Shown: piece after piece, positions 1 through 8,160 of the stretch
Layout: each line of letters opens with the position of its first letter
Numbering within the stretch: the first letter of the stretch is position 1
Source: Tritrichomonas foetus
Taxonomy: Eukaryota > Parabasalia > Tritrichomonadida > Tritrichomonadidae
Assembly (NCBI GenBank): GCA_001839685.1
Contig: MLAK01001263.1
Coordinates: 3,079 to 15,762, forward strand
Direction of reading: 5' to 3'
Length of the DNA: 12,684 nucleotides
Translations under genes and position numbers: made by a program
The notes under the pieces: model-generated
Databases searched by the model: none
Told to the model about the DNA's origin: nothing
Seen by the model: the letters and a program-made list of their open reading frames with translations, nothing else

Positions 1-441
1 TTTTGTATTTGTTTAAGAGATAGTTGTTTAGTGTCTCTTTTATTTGTTGTTGTTTTTTATTTGTTTATGTATTCGTGTGTTGAAAAATATAAAACTTCAC
101 ATATCTGTATAGAAAGACTTCTCAATTCTAAAAATAGGAAATTTAGGAACAAAATAAAAATAAAGCTATAGATCTATATCTATATATGTTATATTCTATT
201 TAATTACATTAATAGCCATTTTGCCGAATGGTTATTTATAGAAATGTGGAATTCTCCTCATTTTTATGGATAGATTTTTCTATATTTTCACAACACTGAG
301 GTATTCTGTTTATCAGATTGAAATAGTTGATGAGATGATTTAACTCCGAGTTTATTCGTGACAAATTGATATTTATACAAAAAATAAATAAAAGTACAAT
401 CGAGTTAAAATCTATACCGAATTTACCAATAAAGATATCAA
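1..441. other. Intergenic DNA at left edge, possible 3' end of an unseen gene
   Basis: AT-rich DNA downstream of the phosphatase gene. On the + strand the frame beginning at base 1 stays open for 56 codons until TAG at 169-171, with a hydrophobic stretch (codons about 11-24) followed by a Lys/Arg/Asn-rich tail. This could be the C-terminal end of a + strand gene entering from the left, convergent with the phosphatase. It is short, T-rich and has no recognisable motif, so chance is a serious alternative. The rest (172-441) shows no gene. A minus-strand frame of about 78 codons at 236-472 overlaps the phosphatase 3' end and looks spurious. Confidence 0.3.
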
Positions 442-1659
442 TTAGTCCAATAGGTTTGGAAATATAGAACATCCTTCTGGGCCATTAGATTTTGATGTTG
501 GCATTGGAATAAAGCATTGTTTTTTCATACCTTGCCCAGAATACATTGATTTATTATTTATACTACTAATTCCAATAGTTTTATTGAAAGGACCAAAACT
601 ACTTTTACTTAGCTTGAATGAACTGAGTCTCATAAAAGAGATACTATTTGAATGATCAACTTTTCTAACTGGAGGAGTTGGTATCACTTCAGTAAAAATA
701 GCATCACTTCGGTTTATAAAATGAATTGCATGAAGAATTTTAGCATGAACTTCTTCTTTCTCATCAATGTATATGAATCCAGCTGAATTATTTCGATTGG
801 AATAATTTGAACTTGAAAATACTGTAACTATTTGACCATTAGACAGAGTATTTACCCCATGTTGAACGCATTGATGGCCTCGAATAATTTTGTTGATGTT
901 TGTATTTTTACAAAATTCATAAACAGCCAAACGACCAAACAAATAACCTGTCCCTCTTGTAGAATTTATGAATGTTGTGTATTCATTTGATGGATCAGAC
1001 CAAACAATATCTGAGACAATATCATCAACTGTGTAACCAGAAACTGGTATCTTAATTTTCTTGATAGATTCAATACTTGTAACATTAGGTCCCAATCCTC
1101 CATGCAAGCAAATAATGCTATTATTAAGTAGAGCTGCTAAGGGTAAAAAATTAAAAACAAATTTGTGAACTGAAACCCAAAGATTATCATCGCCATATCT
1201 CTCCATAATTTCATTTTTAAATCCATATTGTGAATTAACGTATTCAAACTCATGATTTCCACGAATTAAGTAAAACTGAGAAGGATATTTACACACTAAG
1301 GCAAACAGTAAACAAATGACATCAAGTGAATAACTTCCTCTATCAACATAATCACCAAGGAAAACTATGGTTTTGGTCAAAAAATCATCTATTGATAATA
1401 ATACTCTCAGTAAATCATGAAAATTTCCATGAATATCACCAACAATATATGCTGGTAATGGGACATTAATTAATGGTCCTTGTTTTTTAATTGTATCATG
1501 CGTTTCCAAAAACAGAGTCTGAACCTGTTCACACGAAAAACTTGGGATAGGAAAGCTGTCAGTTCCAATCAAAGATATCTCTTCAATGGTAAGACAGAAA
1601 AATGGATAGTACTGATTGAATATATGTTCGACACATTGGTCACATAGAGATTGATTCAT
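442..1659 (-). CDS. PPP-family serine/threonine protein phosphatase (PP1-like), divergent
   Basis: A metal-dependent Ser/Thr phosphatase of 405 residues. The PPP signatures appear in order: GDIHGN (residues 74-79), GDYVDRG (102-108), RGNHE (133-137), HGG (186-188) and RGHQ (260-263). The predicted two-metal site and catalytic residues are present: Asp75, His77, Asp103, Asn135, His136, His186, His262, plus the phosphate-binding Arg107 and Arg235. The enzyme should therefore be active. The PP1 SAPNYCGE loop reads SSSNYSNR here, so the inhibitor/substrate loop has diverged. There is an N-terminal extension of about 40 residues and a Ser/Lys-rich tail of about 95 residues, making it longer than PP1 (about 330). 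The start is ATG at 1657-1659; one codon upstream the frame reads TTG, which is unlikely as a start in this eukaryote. An initiator-like hexamer lies 17 nt upstream. Stop is TAA at 442-444. The family is certain; assignment to PP1 versus another PPP clade is not. Confidence 0.95.
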   Translation of the reverse strand: MNQSLCDQCVEHIFNQYYPFFCLTIEEISLIGTDSFPIPSFSCEQVQTLFLETHDTIKKQGPLINVPLPAYIVGDIHGNFHDLLRVLLSIDDFLTKTIVFLGDYVDRGSYSLDVICLLFALVCKYPSQFYLIRGNHEFEYVNSQYGFKNEIMERYGDDNLWVSVHKFVFNFLPLAALLNNSIICLHGGLGPNVTSIESIKKIKIPVSGYTVDDIVSDIVWSDPSNEYTTFINSTRGTGYLFGRLAVYEFCKNTNINKIIRGHQCVQHGVNTLSNGQIVTVFSSSNYSNRNNSAGFIYIDEKEEVHAKILHAIHFINRSDAIFTEVIPTPPVRKVDHSNSISFMRLSSFKLSKSSFGPFNKTIGISSINNKSMYSGQGMKKQCFIPMPTSKSNGPEGCSIFPNLLD

Positions 1660-1672
1660 CAAATTTTTAGAA

Positions 1673-1678
1673 TAATGA
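1673..1678 (-). promoter_or_regulatory. Initiator (Inr)-like element of the phosphatase gene
   Basis: On the minus strand this reads TCATTA, matching the trichomonad initiator TCAYTW, whose A is the transcription start. That A would be base 1676, 17 nt before the phosphatase ATG, which fits the usual very short 5' UTR. A hexamer alone can occur by chance, but the spacing supports it and also supports the ATG at 1659. Confidence 0.55.
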
Positions 1679-2538
1679 CATTTTGTAATATTGATAAGAA
1701 TTCACTTTTCAATAAAATTATTTTTTATCTCCATAAAACGTGCCGACAAATTGAATACATTTTATTTAAGATTGATTATTTTGAGAAAATCCTCTATCTC
1801 AAAACCAATATAAAAAATTTACTTTCAGAAAATACTACGCTTTTTAGTTTCAAAATATCCAATGATTCAAACAAATTCTGAATAGGCATATTTCAGAATG
1901 TTGATAAAAAAGAAGTTATTGAAATATTTGTCTTACACAAAAGTCATCATTACATAAAGAACTATAACTTTTTATATCCTCTATTGGAGTAATCATGGAG
2001 TTTGATTAGATTCGAAGTATTAATTTCCTCACAAAATTTTTGGGAATACTTCAAAAAACTCAATTCACATCAAATTTTTACATTCTATCTTTGACTTTTT
2101 GAATACAATTTACACATGAAAAATTAGTTATTTTATCTTCATTTATCTGTATATATTGTATACTATATATATATACTTTATATAAACCAGATTATATATT
2201 TAATTTTGACGGATCAAACTTTTTTACATCAATTGTGTTCGATCTCAACAAAGTACAAGTTTTTTTTTTCAAATATTAGATTTGATTTAGAGTATTTTTT
2301 CAATTATGCAAAAAATTATGCTGTGTTGGAAATTTTGAAGCCGAAATTTTTCTAGAATATAACGTGGTATATTTATCTCGATCGAATATGAAGTATGATG
2401 ATCATCATTAGATATTTAAAAGCACCATCTTACCTATAAAATCTTTTATGCAACAATTTTTATAGTCAACAGTTGTTATTATATTCTGGTAAAGAAAGTT
2501 ACTTCATTAAAATACTTCAGTTTCAAGTCTACATCATA
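1675..2538 (+). pseudogene. Probable decayed protein-coding region, family uncertain
   Basis: One + strand frame (codons starting at 1675, 1678 and so on) runs to TAA at 2539 with only seven stops: TGA 1879, TAA 1990, TGA 2092, TAG 2125, TAG 2353, TGA 2389 and TAA 2437. That is about 288 codons. In DNA this AT-rich a random frame should hit a stop every 10-12 codons, so stops are depleted roughly threefold. No frameshift is needed. The segment 2128-2352 is open for 75 codons. Pieces such as KIDYFEKILYLKTNIKNLL (1768-1824) have the amphipathic, Leu/Ile/Phe/Asn-rich look of N-terminal regions of trichomonad ankyrin (DUF3447-type) proteins. That family link is from memory and weak. The left boundary is arbitrary, since the frame overlaps the phosphatase promoter. 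It could be a low-stop stretch by chance. Confidence 0.4.
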
Positions 2539-2677
2539 TAATTTCAAACAGATTTCTATAGAAAAACAAAAAAGAACGAAGAAAAAAAAAATCTTTGAAA
2601 CTAACTAATATTTTATGTAACACACATGATCAATAAAAAATAACAAATATATCTATATGAAGAAATATGTCATACAC

Positions 2678-5600
2678 TTATAACTTTGATGAAGCTCTTG
2701 TAGCTTGTCTTGTTGGTGCAGCTTTCAAAGGGGGTAATTTCAATTTTGCATTCAGAACTAAAGGCGGAGTTCTCACAGCCAGCGGCGATTTCTTGATTTG
2801 ACTTTTATCGTTGATATGATTTTTTGCATTAATTTTTTTCGTTATTTCCATATTCTTTTTAACTTTATGAAGATTCTCAATTCTTTGTTCAAATGGACGA
2901 AGATCATTTGATTCTGCAGTCAAAAGTCCGTTCATTTTTGATTGAAAACCATCAATTAGAGATTCCCTGTCATTTTTGTATTTATTTGAAAGATGTTCTT
3001 GAGCTTGACGATATTCTCTTTGCATTCTAACATAAGCTTCTTTAGTTTCATATGCTTCTTGCTTAGATATTTGGTCAGCGATTGCTTGAGCTTCGTCAAA
3101 ATTTCGCGCATTTAATAGTGCTCGAGCATGTTGTCTCAGTTCAATCAATTTGGGTGAAGGTTTGTTATAACGGGATTGCATTTTTTCTGAATTCCATTCT
3201 TCGTCAAGGTTAGCAATTTCTTCTTGATTTTTAAGATCAAGATCTTCTAATGCCAAATCTCTTTCACATTCTAAAATATTCTTTTGTTCTTTCCAACTGT
3301 GTGTTAATTATTATATAAAATATATTATTTCAATTTTATTAATCATTTTTTCCCCAAAGAAAAATGACACTTTTTACACCATATATGAGAGGTAAAAAAT
3401 TATGAATGAATAGGATTCAAAAAATGTCATTAAAGTGAAAATGAATAATAAAATGAAATAATACAAAAATACATACTGTTGCCTTCTTTCATCAAATGAA
3501 GTTTCAGCTTGTTCAATTTGGTGTTCAATTTTTTCGTCATCATGGTTTGTTTTCTTTCCGAGTTTTTTGAGATCAATTTTCAAGTTGTTAATTATACAAT
3601 CTACATATGAACTTTCTCCAATCATATTCAAATTAATACATTTTTCAAGTAATCCTTTCAAATCCATTACAACCTGATTTATCGCCTTCTTTGGATATTC
3701 TATAATATCAATTTGGCATAAAGCTTTGAAAGTTAGCGATTGTGGTTTAAATTTAATAATTTCCAATAATCTTGGCGGAATTTTCTTCTGTTCTTTTTCA
3801 TAATCATAATCACAGTCGTCATAAGGTGAAAGATTTAGCGGTGGTTTAGGACGATAAGTTGGAAAAGGTTGAAAGATTTTTGGTCTTTGATTTAAAATAG
3901 AATTTGCCCTTTTTGCTTTTTTGGGAACAGGCAAATCATAGGCATCTCCAATTTCTTTATATTTATAATCATCGAAGACTTTCTTTTGAGAAAATGAATC
4001 ATCATCATTTCTTGAAGCACGAGCAATTTTTTGCTCTTCTTCAACTTGAGTTAAAAACATATTATTTCTTTCCATAAATGGTTGAGGTTCTCGCATAAAT
4101 TTATATGGCTTTTTCGGTTCTTCTCCTCTTCTGTTTGGCTTAGTGAATTGAATTAAAGCTTTCGGATCATTATTGTCGGCATGACTCTGTTTAGCGGACT
4201 TTCTTTGACTTTCAATTTTTCCGCTATTTTTATTATTTTTCTGATTATTGTTTTTATTTGCGGGTGAACTTGTGTTAGTACTTGCATTTGTGCTTGTACT
4301 TGCATTCGCATAGTGATTATTTTCCGATTTTGAGTTGTAGCTATTTTGTGGATTGGGATTATCAATTCTGCTGCTGTTATGACTGGACGTGTTTCCAGGC
4401 TGACCACCGAACACAATATTTTCTATATCTCTGGTATGACTCACAGATATCTCTTGTGTATCAGTATCATGATCATCATCTTCTTCTTCAACTCCATCTT
4501 CACCTTCATTAACAACATTTTCATCTTCGTTGCCAACATTTTTATCTTCATTTTCAATATTTTTACCTTCATTTTCATTATTTTCATCTTTGTTTTCATC
4601 GTAATCTTCATCATCGCTTTGAATGATTGGTTGCATTTTTAGAAGCTGCGAAATATCACCTGGAACGTAAGGCTTCCATTCTTCAATTTTCTCTTCTTCA
4701 GCTTCATCTTCCTCTTCTTCACCATCATTTTCAGAGTCGTCGCTTTCTTCAACAATGTTTTTCTGAGGTCCCCTGGAAGAATTCACTCTTTTCACTGGAT
4801 TTGCTGGTTTCGGAAGTTTCAATGGAGCTTCTTCATCATTCAGTCCAAGTAAAGCATTGATTTCTTCAGCAGGATCAAGTTTTTTCTGATTTTCTGAACC
4901 GTTTGGAAGTAATTTTGATGGATTAAATTGAGAAAGTGTGAATGATGTTTTGATATCACCTTTGCCACGATTTGGATCATATCCAATTTCAGCCCATTTT
5001 CCTTCATTTTGCATTTTCAATTGAGAAAGACTTTCGCTTGGTGCGAGGCAGCCAGGAAGAGGTTTTTCTGGCTTTTTCGCTTCCACCACATGAATGTCAT
5101 TTATTGATGAGCATCCTTTTGGAACAAGACCAGCAAGATTGACGAATGTTGGCTGATGTGCGCAAAGGTCCATCCCACCTCTTCCTTCACCGCCAAAATT
5201 ATCTTCGTCGAAATCATCATCTTCAAAATCGTCTTCTTCACCTTCATCAGCTTCTTGTCCGATTGGAATTCCACCAAAAACTAAAACAGGATTTTCAATT
5301 GTTTGTTTTTCTTTTTCATTCTTTTTATCAAGTGAATTTTCATCTTCATTATTGTTATTATTATTGCTTTCATTCTTGTTTTTATTATTGTTTTCAATTT
5401 CGGTGTCACTTTTTGGTGAATTGTTTTTGGCTTGGTTTGTTTCATTTGGATTTGCGTTTGGTGAAGTTCCTCCTAAATTTTGATATTCACCAAGCGAATT
5501 CGGTTTTGGTGAATTATTGAAATCATCGAATGAATCTTTATTTTGATTTTTGTTTGAATTTTTGGTACTGAGATTGTCAAATTCATTTTTGGATTCGTTT

Positions 5601-5782
5601 TTGTCTTTGCTTTCTTCTTCATTGGCAGAATTTTGGTTTTTTGATGCGATATCTTCGGTTGGATTTGGATTTGTGTCATTTCGGATGGAATCTGTTTGGC
5701 TCTGTTTAGAATTATCGATTTGATGCGTTTCAATTTCTGCTGGAGGGGATTCTTCGTCGTGAGGCGAAGATCCGGATTCCAT
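2678..5782 (-). CDS. Two-exon gene: 974-residue acidic, disordered, coiled-coil protein, function unknown
   Basis: Join exon 1 (5782-3477) to exon 2 (3296-2678): 2306 + 619 nt = 975 codons including TAA. A split codon CA|T gives His769. Residues 1-160 are Asn/Ser/Glu/Lys-rich and disordered. Residues 177-195 and 345-365 are strongly acidic. 390-440 holds loose Asn-Glu-Asp repeats and 480-520 is Asn/Ser/Thr-rich. Two copies of an IEN...VFGGxP motif occur at 162-173 and 453-462. Residues 665-745 look like a small helical region. From about 745 to 925 a long charged helix, probably coiled coil, continues across the splice junction and includes the Lys-Pro-Ser-Pro-Lys turn at 814-818. The tail (930-974) is basic and Pro-rich. 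Exon 2 alone has no ATG at its start (it opens on TTG), consistent with it not being a separate gene. I do not recognise the family; a scaffold or cytoskeletal role is only a guess. Start ATG is at 5780-5782, 18 nt after an initiator. Confidence 0.85.
3297..3476 (-). other. Spliceosomal intron, 180 nt, trichomonad-type splice signals
   Basis: Read on the minus strand, the intron starts GTATGT (3476-3471), matching the trichomonad GTAYGT donor. It ends ATTAACACACAG (3308-3297), one base from the extended branch-point/acceptor motif ACTAACACACAG described for Trichomonas vaginalis introns. Removal joins the two reading frames exactly (phase 2, CA|T) with a continuous charged helix across the junction. 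Without splicing the frame runs into a hydrophobic Phe/Leu/Ile/Tyr-rich stretch and stops at 3374, as expected of AT-rich non-coding DNA. The length falls in the longer class of trichomonad introns. Not verified by cDNA. Confidence 0.92.
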
Positions 5783-5796
5783 TTAAAAACTCGTTA

Positions 5797-5802
5797 AAAT
5801 GA
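5797..5802 (-). promoter_or_regulatory. Initiator (Inr)-like element of the two-exon gene
   Basis: The minus strand reads TCATTT, an exact TCAYTW match. The predicted start A is base 5800, 18 nt upstream of the ATG at 5782. The same motif and nearly the same spacing occur at the phosphatase gene, which makes chance less likely. Confidence 0.6.
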
Positions 5803-6122
5803 TATTCAATCACATTCAAAATTTCAATTAATAATGTGAAAAATTTATTTGCTAATTTTGCAATAAATTTCCAATAAAAATGATTTATTTGTCCAGAAAA
5901 TATTTTTAAATATGATAATTAATATTAAAATATGTTTAGCTGAGATTTCCTTCTAAAAACAATTTGATATTGAAAATATCAAAAATCGAATGTTTTATAT
6001 GAAATATATTATACCATCCTCATTATGAACAAAAGTAAACCCTGAAATTCCAATTATCCTTTAGAATTGACCAAGTTTGGTAATCTATATTAAAAGTGGA
6101 CATATAATATATAGATTTTTTG
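5803..6122. other. Intergenic region, no gene seen
   Basis: AT-rich DNA between the promoter of the two-exon gene and the pseudogene remnant. Every frame I read is broken by frequent stops. The only structure noted is the small inverted repeat at 5963-5983. The N-terminal part of the neighbouring pseudogene could extend in here but is too decayed to define. Confidence 0.5.
5963..5983. repeat. Short inverted repeat (9-bp arms, 3-nt loop)
   Basis: Arm TTTGATATT (5963-5971), loop GAA, arm AATATCAAA (5975-5983), perfectly complementary. It could form a small hairpin. It lies about 160 bp upstream of the two-exon gene's predicted start. Function is unknown, and AT-rich DNA produces such structures readily. 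Confidence 0.5.
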
Positions 6123-6596
6123 ATATTAATTGGTTTCTATATTGATTTTCATTTCCCACTTTCACTACGTTCTTGAAATGCCAAAATTAGAGCTATAATC
6201 AAAATGGTTAGAGAATTTAAATTTTAAGTCTATTATCAGGTTGAATTTATTCAAGAAGAGCTTGTCTTTCTAACAAATCATTTTTATGAATGTCTTGAAC
6301 ATAACAGCTTGAAAAAAATTGAACTTCATTAAATTCCTCTTTCTTATCTAATTCCCATTCTTTCAAATGAAAACTTGATCAATAAAAATGAGGATTATCT
6401 TTTTAAAATCACTCATGATCATATTCTTTTTAAAATAAATGAGTAATGGACGAATGAAATTCAAGAAAGTTATGAACTATTTGTATATCTTGACTTTGAT
6501 AATTTAGCTGAAAGTGTTTGAATAAAACTAATTGATTTCTATGATATTTCTTGTTTAAATCGATATATTTAGAAAACTATTTTATCATTTAAAAAT
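6123..6596 (+). pseudogene. Pseudogene of a trichomonad BTB/BACK-like repeat protein
   Basis: One + strand frame (codons at 6123, 6126 and so on) reads as protein for about 158 codons with six in-frame stops: TGA 6174, TAA 6225, TAA 6330, TAA 6444, TGA 6519 and TAG 6570. No frameshift is apparent. Between stops the text is protein-like: EELVFLTNHFYECLEHNSL (6255-6311), IPLSYLIPILSNENLINKNE (6333-6392), then SYELFVYLDFDNLAESV (6468-6518) and KLIDFYDISCLNRYI (6525-6569). This order resembles trichomonad BTB/BACK-like proteins, in which a line of the form LFxFIxFExLS is followed by an Ile-Trp-Lys segment. TAG 6570 falls where a Trp codon would be expected. The family comparison is from memory. 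Both ends are approximate and no start is visible. It is a decayed copy from an expanded family. Confidence 0.6.
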
Positions 6597-6772
6597 AGAA
6601 ATAATAATTCCCATGCCTAGTAGATGTTAGTCAGTTATATTTTTGGTATTTTGGTCTTTTATAAAAAGGTACAAATTAAATAAATAAAAAAATAATTTGG
6701 TTTGAAAATATATATGTTTCGTTAAAATTTTTTATATATACATTCATGGTGATAAAAATAAGAAAATAATTC

Positions 6773-7882
6773 TTAATCAGAAGTTGTTTGCTCGTTTGAT
6801 GTACTTTCTGTACCTTTCCTAGAAAAGAATATCACATTATCATCTTCATCAGTTGAATAAACTTTCGGAATTGTTGCCGAGACACTTTTGGTTAACCGAT
6901 AATCTTTTGAGTTGACATAACCATCACTTTCATTGTCTGATTCAATGAGTGCATCTGTAGTCATTAACGAAGTTGTGACAAAATGATCTTTTGAACTATT
7001 ATTAGATTTATCGTTCTTTATATACTGCATCTTATTTTTATTATTCGTATACTTAAAAATACAAAATCCGAAAAGGCCAATTATCATTACAATTAAGCAT
7101 AATAAAAGTAAAGTAATTGGCAAAAGTAGATCAAATCGATTTCCTTCTTTAAAATCACAATTACACATATGTATTAAGTTAGAAGAATCTGTAGCATTAT
7201 ATTTAGAATTGATGAAACGTGGAGTTTCTTCAAAGAAGCATTTCTTCGGCAGATAAATTGAATACATTGTTGTGTCAAAATGAAAAGAAATATTTTCGAC
7301 AAATTTTGAATCAATTCCAAAAGAGAAAAAAAATGGTTCATTAATATGAATATTTTCTAATGATCCATTAATTGTTGATATGTAAGTTTGATTATTTTGA
7401 AGACTTGTGTTTGTAATTATATAATTAATAGTGTTTGTATCATTTATTAAAGTAGAGAAATTGTATGAAGAATAATCGGTTATTGGAAATACACATCTTG
7501 GTGATTCTGCATGTCTTGTGTTTAATCTTAAACGAGCATGTTGATTAAATAACACTGTACTTACTCCTAACATACAAAAATGACGAGGAATTATCCAAAA
7601 GTTCAATTGAAAAGTTTTGGTGGAATTTTGAAATGAAGAAAGAATGATTTTTTTATCACTGGTCACAAAATGTGATCGTACTAATGATGTTGCATTGTTT
7701 AAATAAATTTGGTTTGATTGGTCTGAATCAAAAATGAAAACAGTTACAAAATCATTCAATAAAAATGATAGTTCTAATTCTGAGCCTGGATTCAATCTGA
7801 CATGATTTAATCCAAAATCTGTATAATTAAACAGTGTTGTTTGACAAAAACTTGAAAAGAATAGAGAAAACAGAAAAATCAT
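6773..7882 (-). CDS. Type I membrane glycoprotein, family unknown
   Basis: A 369-residue protein predicted at the cell surface or in the endomembrane system. Residues 1-14 are a signal peptide (hydrophobic Ile/Phe/Leu core ending Ser-Phe-Cys-Gln). The ectodomain (about 15-251) carries around ten N-glycosylation sequons (Asn 19, 63, 86, 141, 147, 158, 164, 172, 197, 229) and five cysteines (103, 130, 215, 240, 242). One membrane segment spans about 252-276, followed by a basic stop-transfer stretch. The 93-residue tail is Ser/Thr/Asp-rich with acidic phosphosite-like clusters (ESDNESD, STDEDD) but no clear YxxPhi or NPxY sorting signal. Start ATG is at 7880-7882 and stop TAA at 6773-6775. No canonical initiator lies just upstream. 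It is divergent from the AP-2 alpha gene across 278 bp. The layout resembles other trichomonad single-pass surface proteins, but I cannot name the family. Confidence 0.85.
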   Translation of the reverse strand: MIFLFSLFFSSFCQTTLFNYTDFGLNHVRLNPGSELELSFLLNDFVTVFIFDSDQSNQIYLNNATSLVRSHFVTSDKKIILSSFQNSTKTFQLNFWIIPRHFCMLGVSTVLFNQHARLRLNTRHAESPRCVFPITDYSSYNFSTLINDTNTINYIITNTSLQNNQTYISTINGSLENIHINEPFFFSFGIDSKFVENISFHFDTTMYSIYLPKKCFFEETPRFINSKYNATDSSNLIHMCNCDFKEGNRFDLLLPITLLLLCLIVMIIGLFGFCIFKYTNNKNKMQYIKNDKSNNSSKDHFVTTSLMTTDALIESDNESDGYVNSKDYRLTKSVSATIPKVYSTDEDDNVIFFSRKGTESTSNEQTTSD

Positions 7883-8160
7883 TTCTAGTTAATAGAGAAC
7901 TTTTTCAGTACATATAGCCTCCATTGAGCAGAAAAAGTTTCTCCTTTGAGAACAAAAGCATGTTTGGCGCAGCAACTTTTTGAGAACACCGTTGAAGGTG
8001 AATTTAATTAACGATTAACAAAACGTCCTATACATTGAAAGACTTGTGATTGACAGAAAGTTTAATTTTATGATAATAAATGGTCATGTCCTTCTCTGAA
8101 TATTCAATGAATCAATACACCGATAGCTGACATTTGATTTAAAAAAAAATTCCAAAATCT
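7883..8160. promoter_or_regulatory. Divergent promoter region between membrane protein and AP-2 alpha genes
   Basis: This 278-bp spacer must hold the start sites of both flanking genes, which point away from each other. No exact TCAYTW initiator was found within 30 nt of either ATG. The nearest similar text is CTCTATTAAC about 10-19 nt upstream of the membrane-protein start. An A-rich run precedes the adaptin ATG. The boundaries are simply those of the gap. Confidence 0.4.

Noticed and set aside
236..472. Minus-strand frame of 78 codons beyond the phosphatase stop
   Set aside because: Overlaps the phosphatase 3' end in another frame, Ile/Asn/Phe-rich, and has no initiator.
2240..2262. GTTCGATCTC, resembling a tRNA B box
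   Set aside because: No matching A box, cloverleaf stems or acceptor pairing were found around it.
2678..3256. Separate 192-residue gene
   Set aside because: Its apparent start is TTG, the open frame continues upstream to the splice acceptor, and the upstream exon joins in frame.
3374..3476. Hydrophobic C-terminal extension as the true end of an 802-residue protein
   Set aside because: It lies inside a segment with trichomonad donor and acceptor signals, and splicing restores a longer frame exactly.
4282..4860. Plus-strand open frames opposite the acidic/Asn-rich exon
   Set aside because: Shadows of low-complexity coding DNA on the minus strand; His/Leu/Phe/Ile-rich translations with no domain or promoter.
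5146..5520. Plus-strand frame of about 124 codons
   Set aside because: Antisense shadow of the Asn/Glu/Asp-rich N-terminal part of the two-exon gene.
6123..6596. Alternative genetic code reading through stops
   Set aside because: All three stop codons occur in the frame, while the intact neighbouring genes end normally on TAA or TAG.
8009..8014. TAACGA, similar to a Myb recognition element described in Trichomonas
   Set aside because: A single hexamer 147 bp from the ATG in AT-rich DNA is too weak to call a site.
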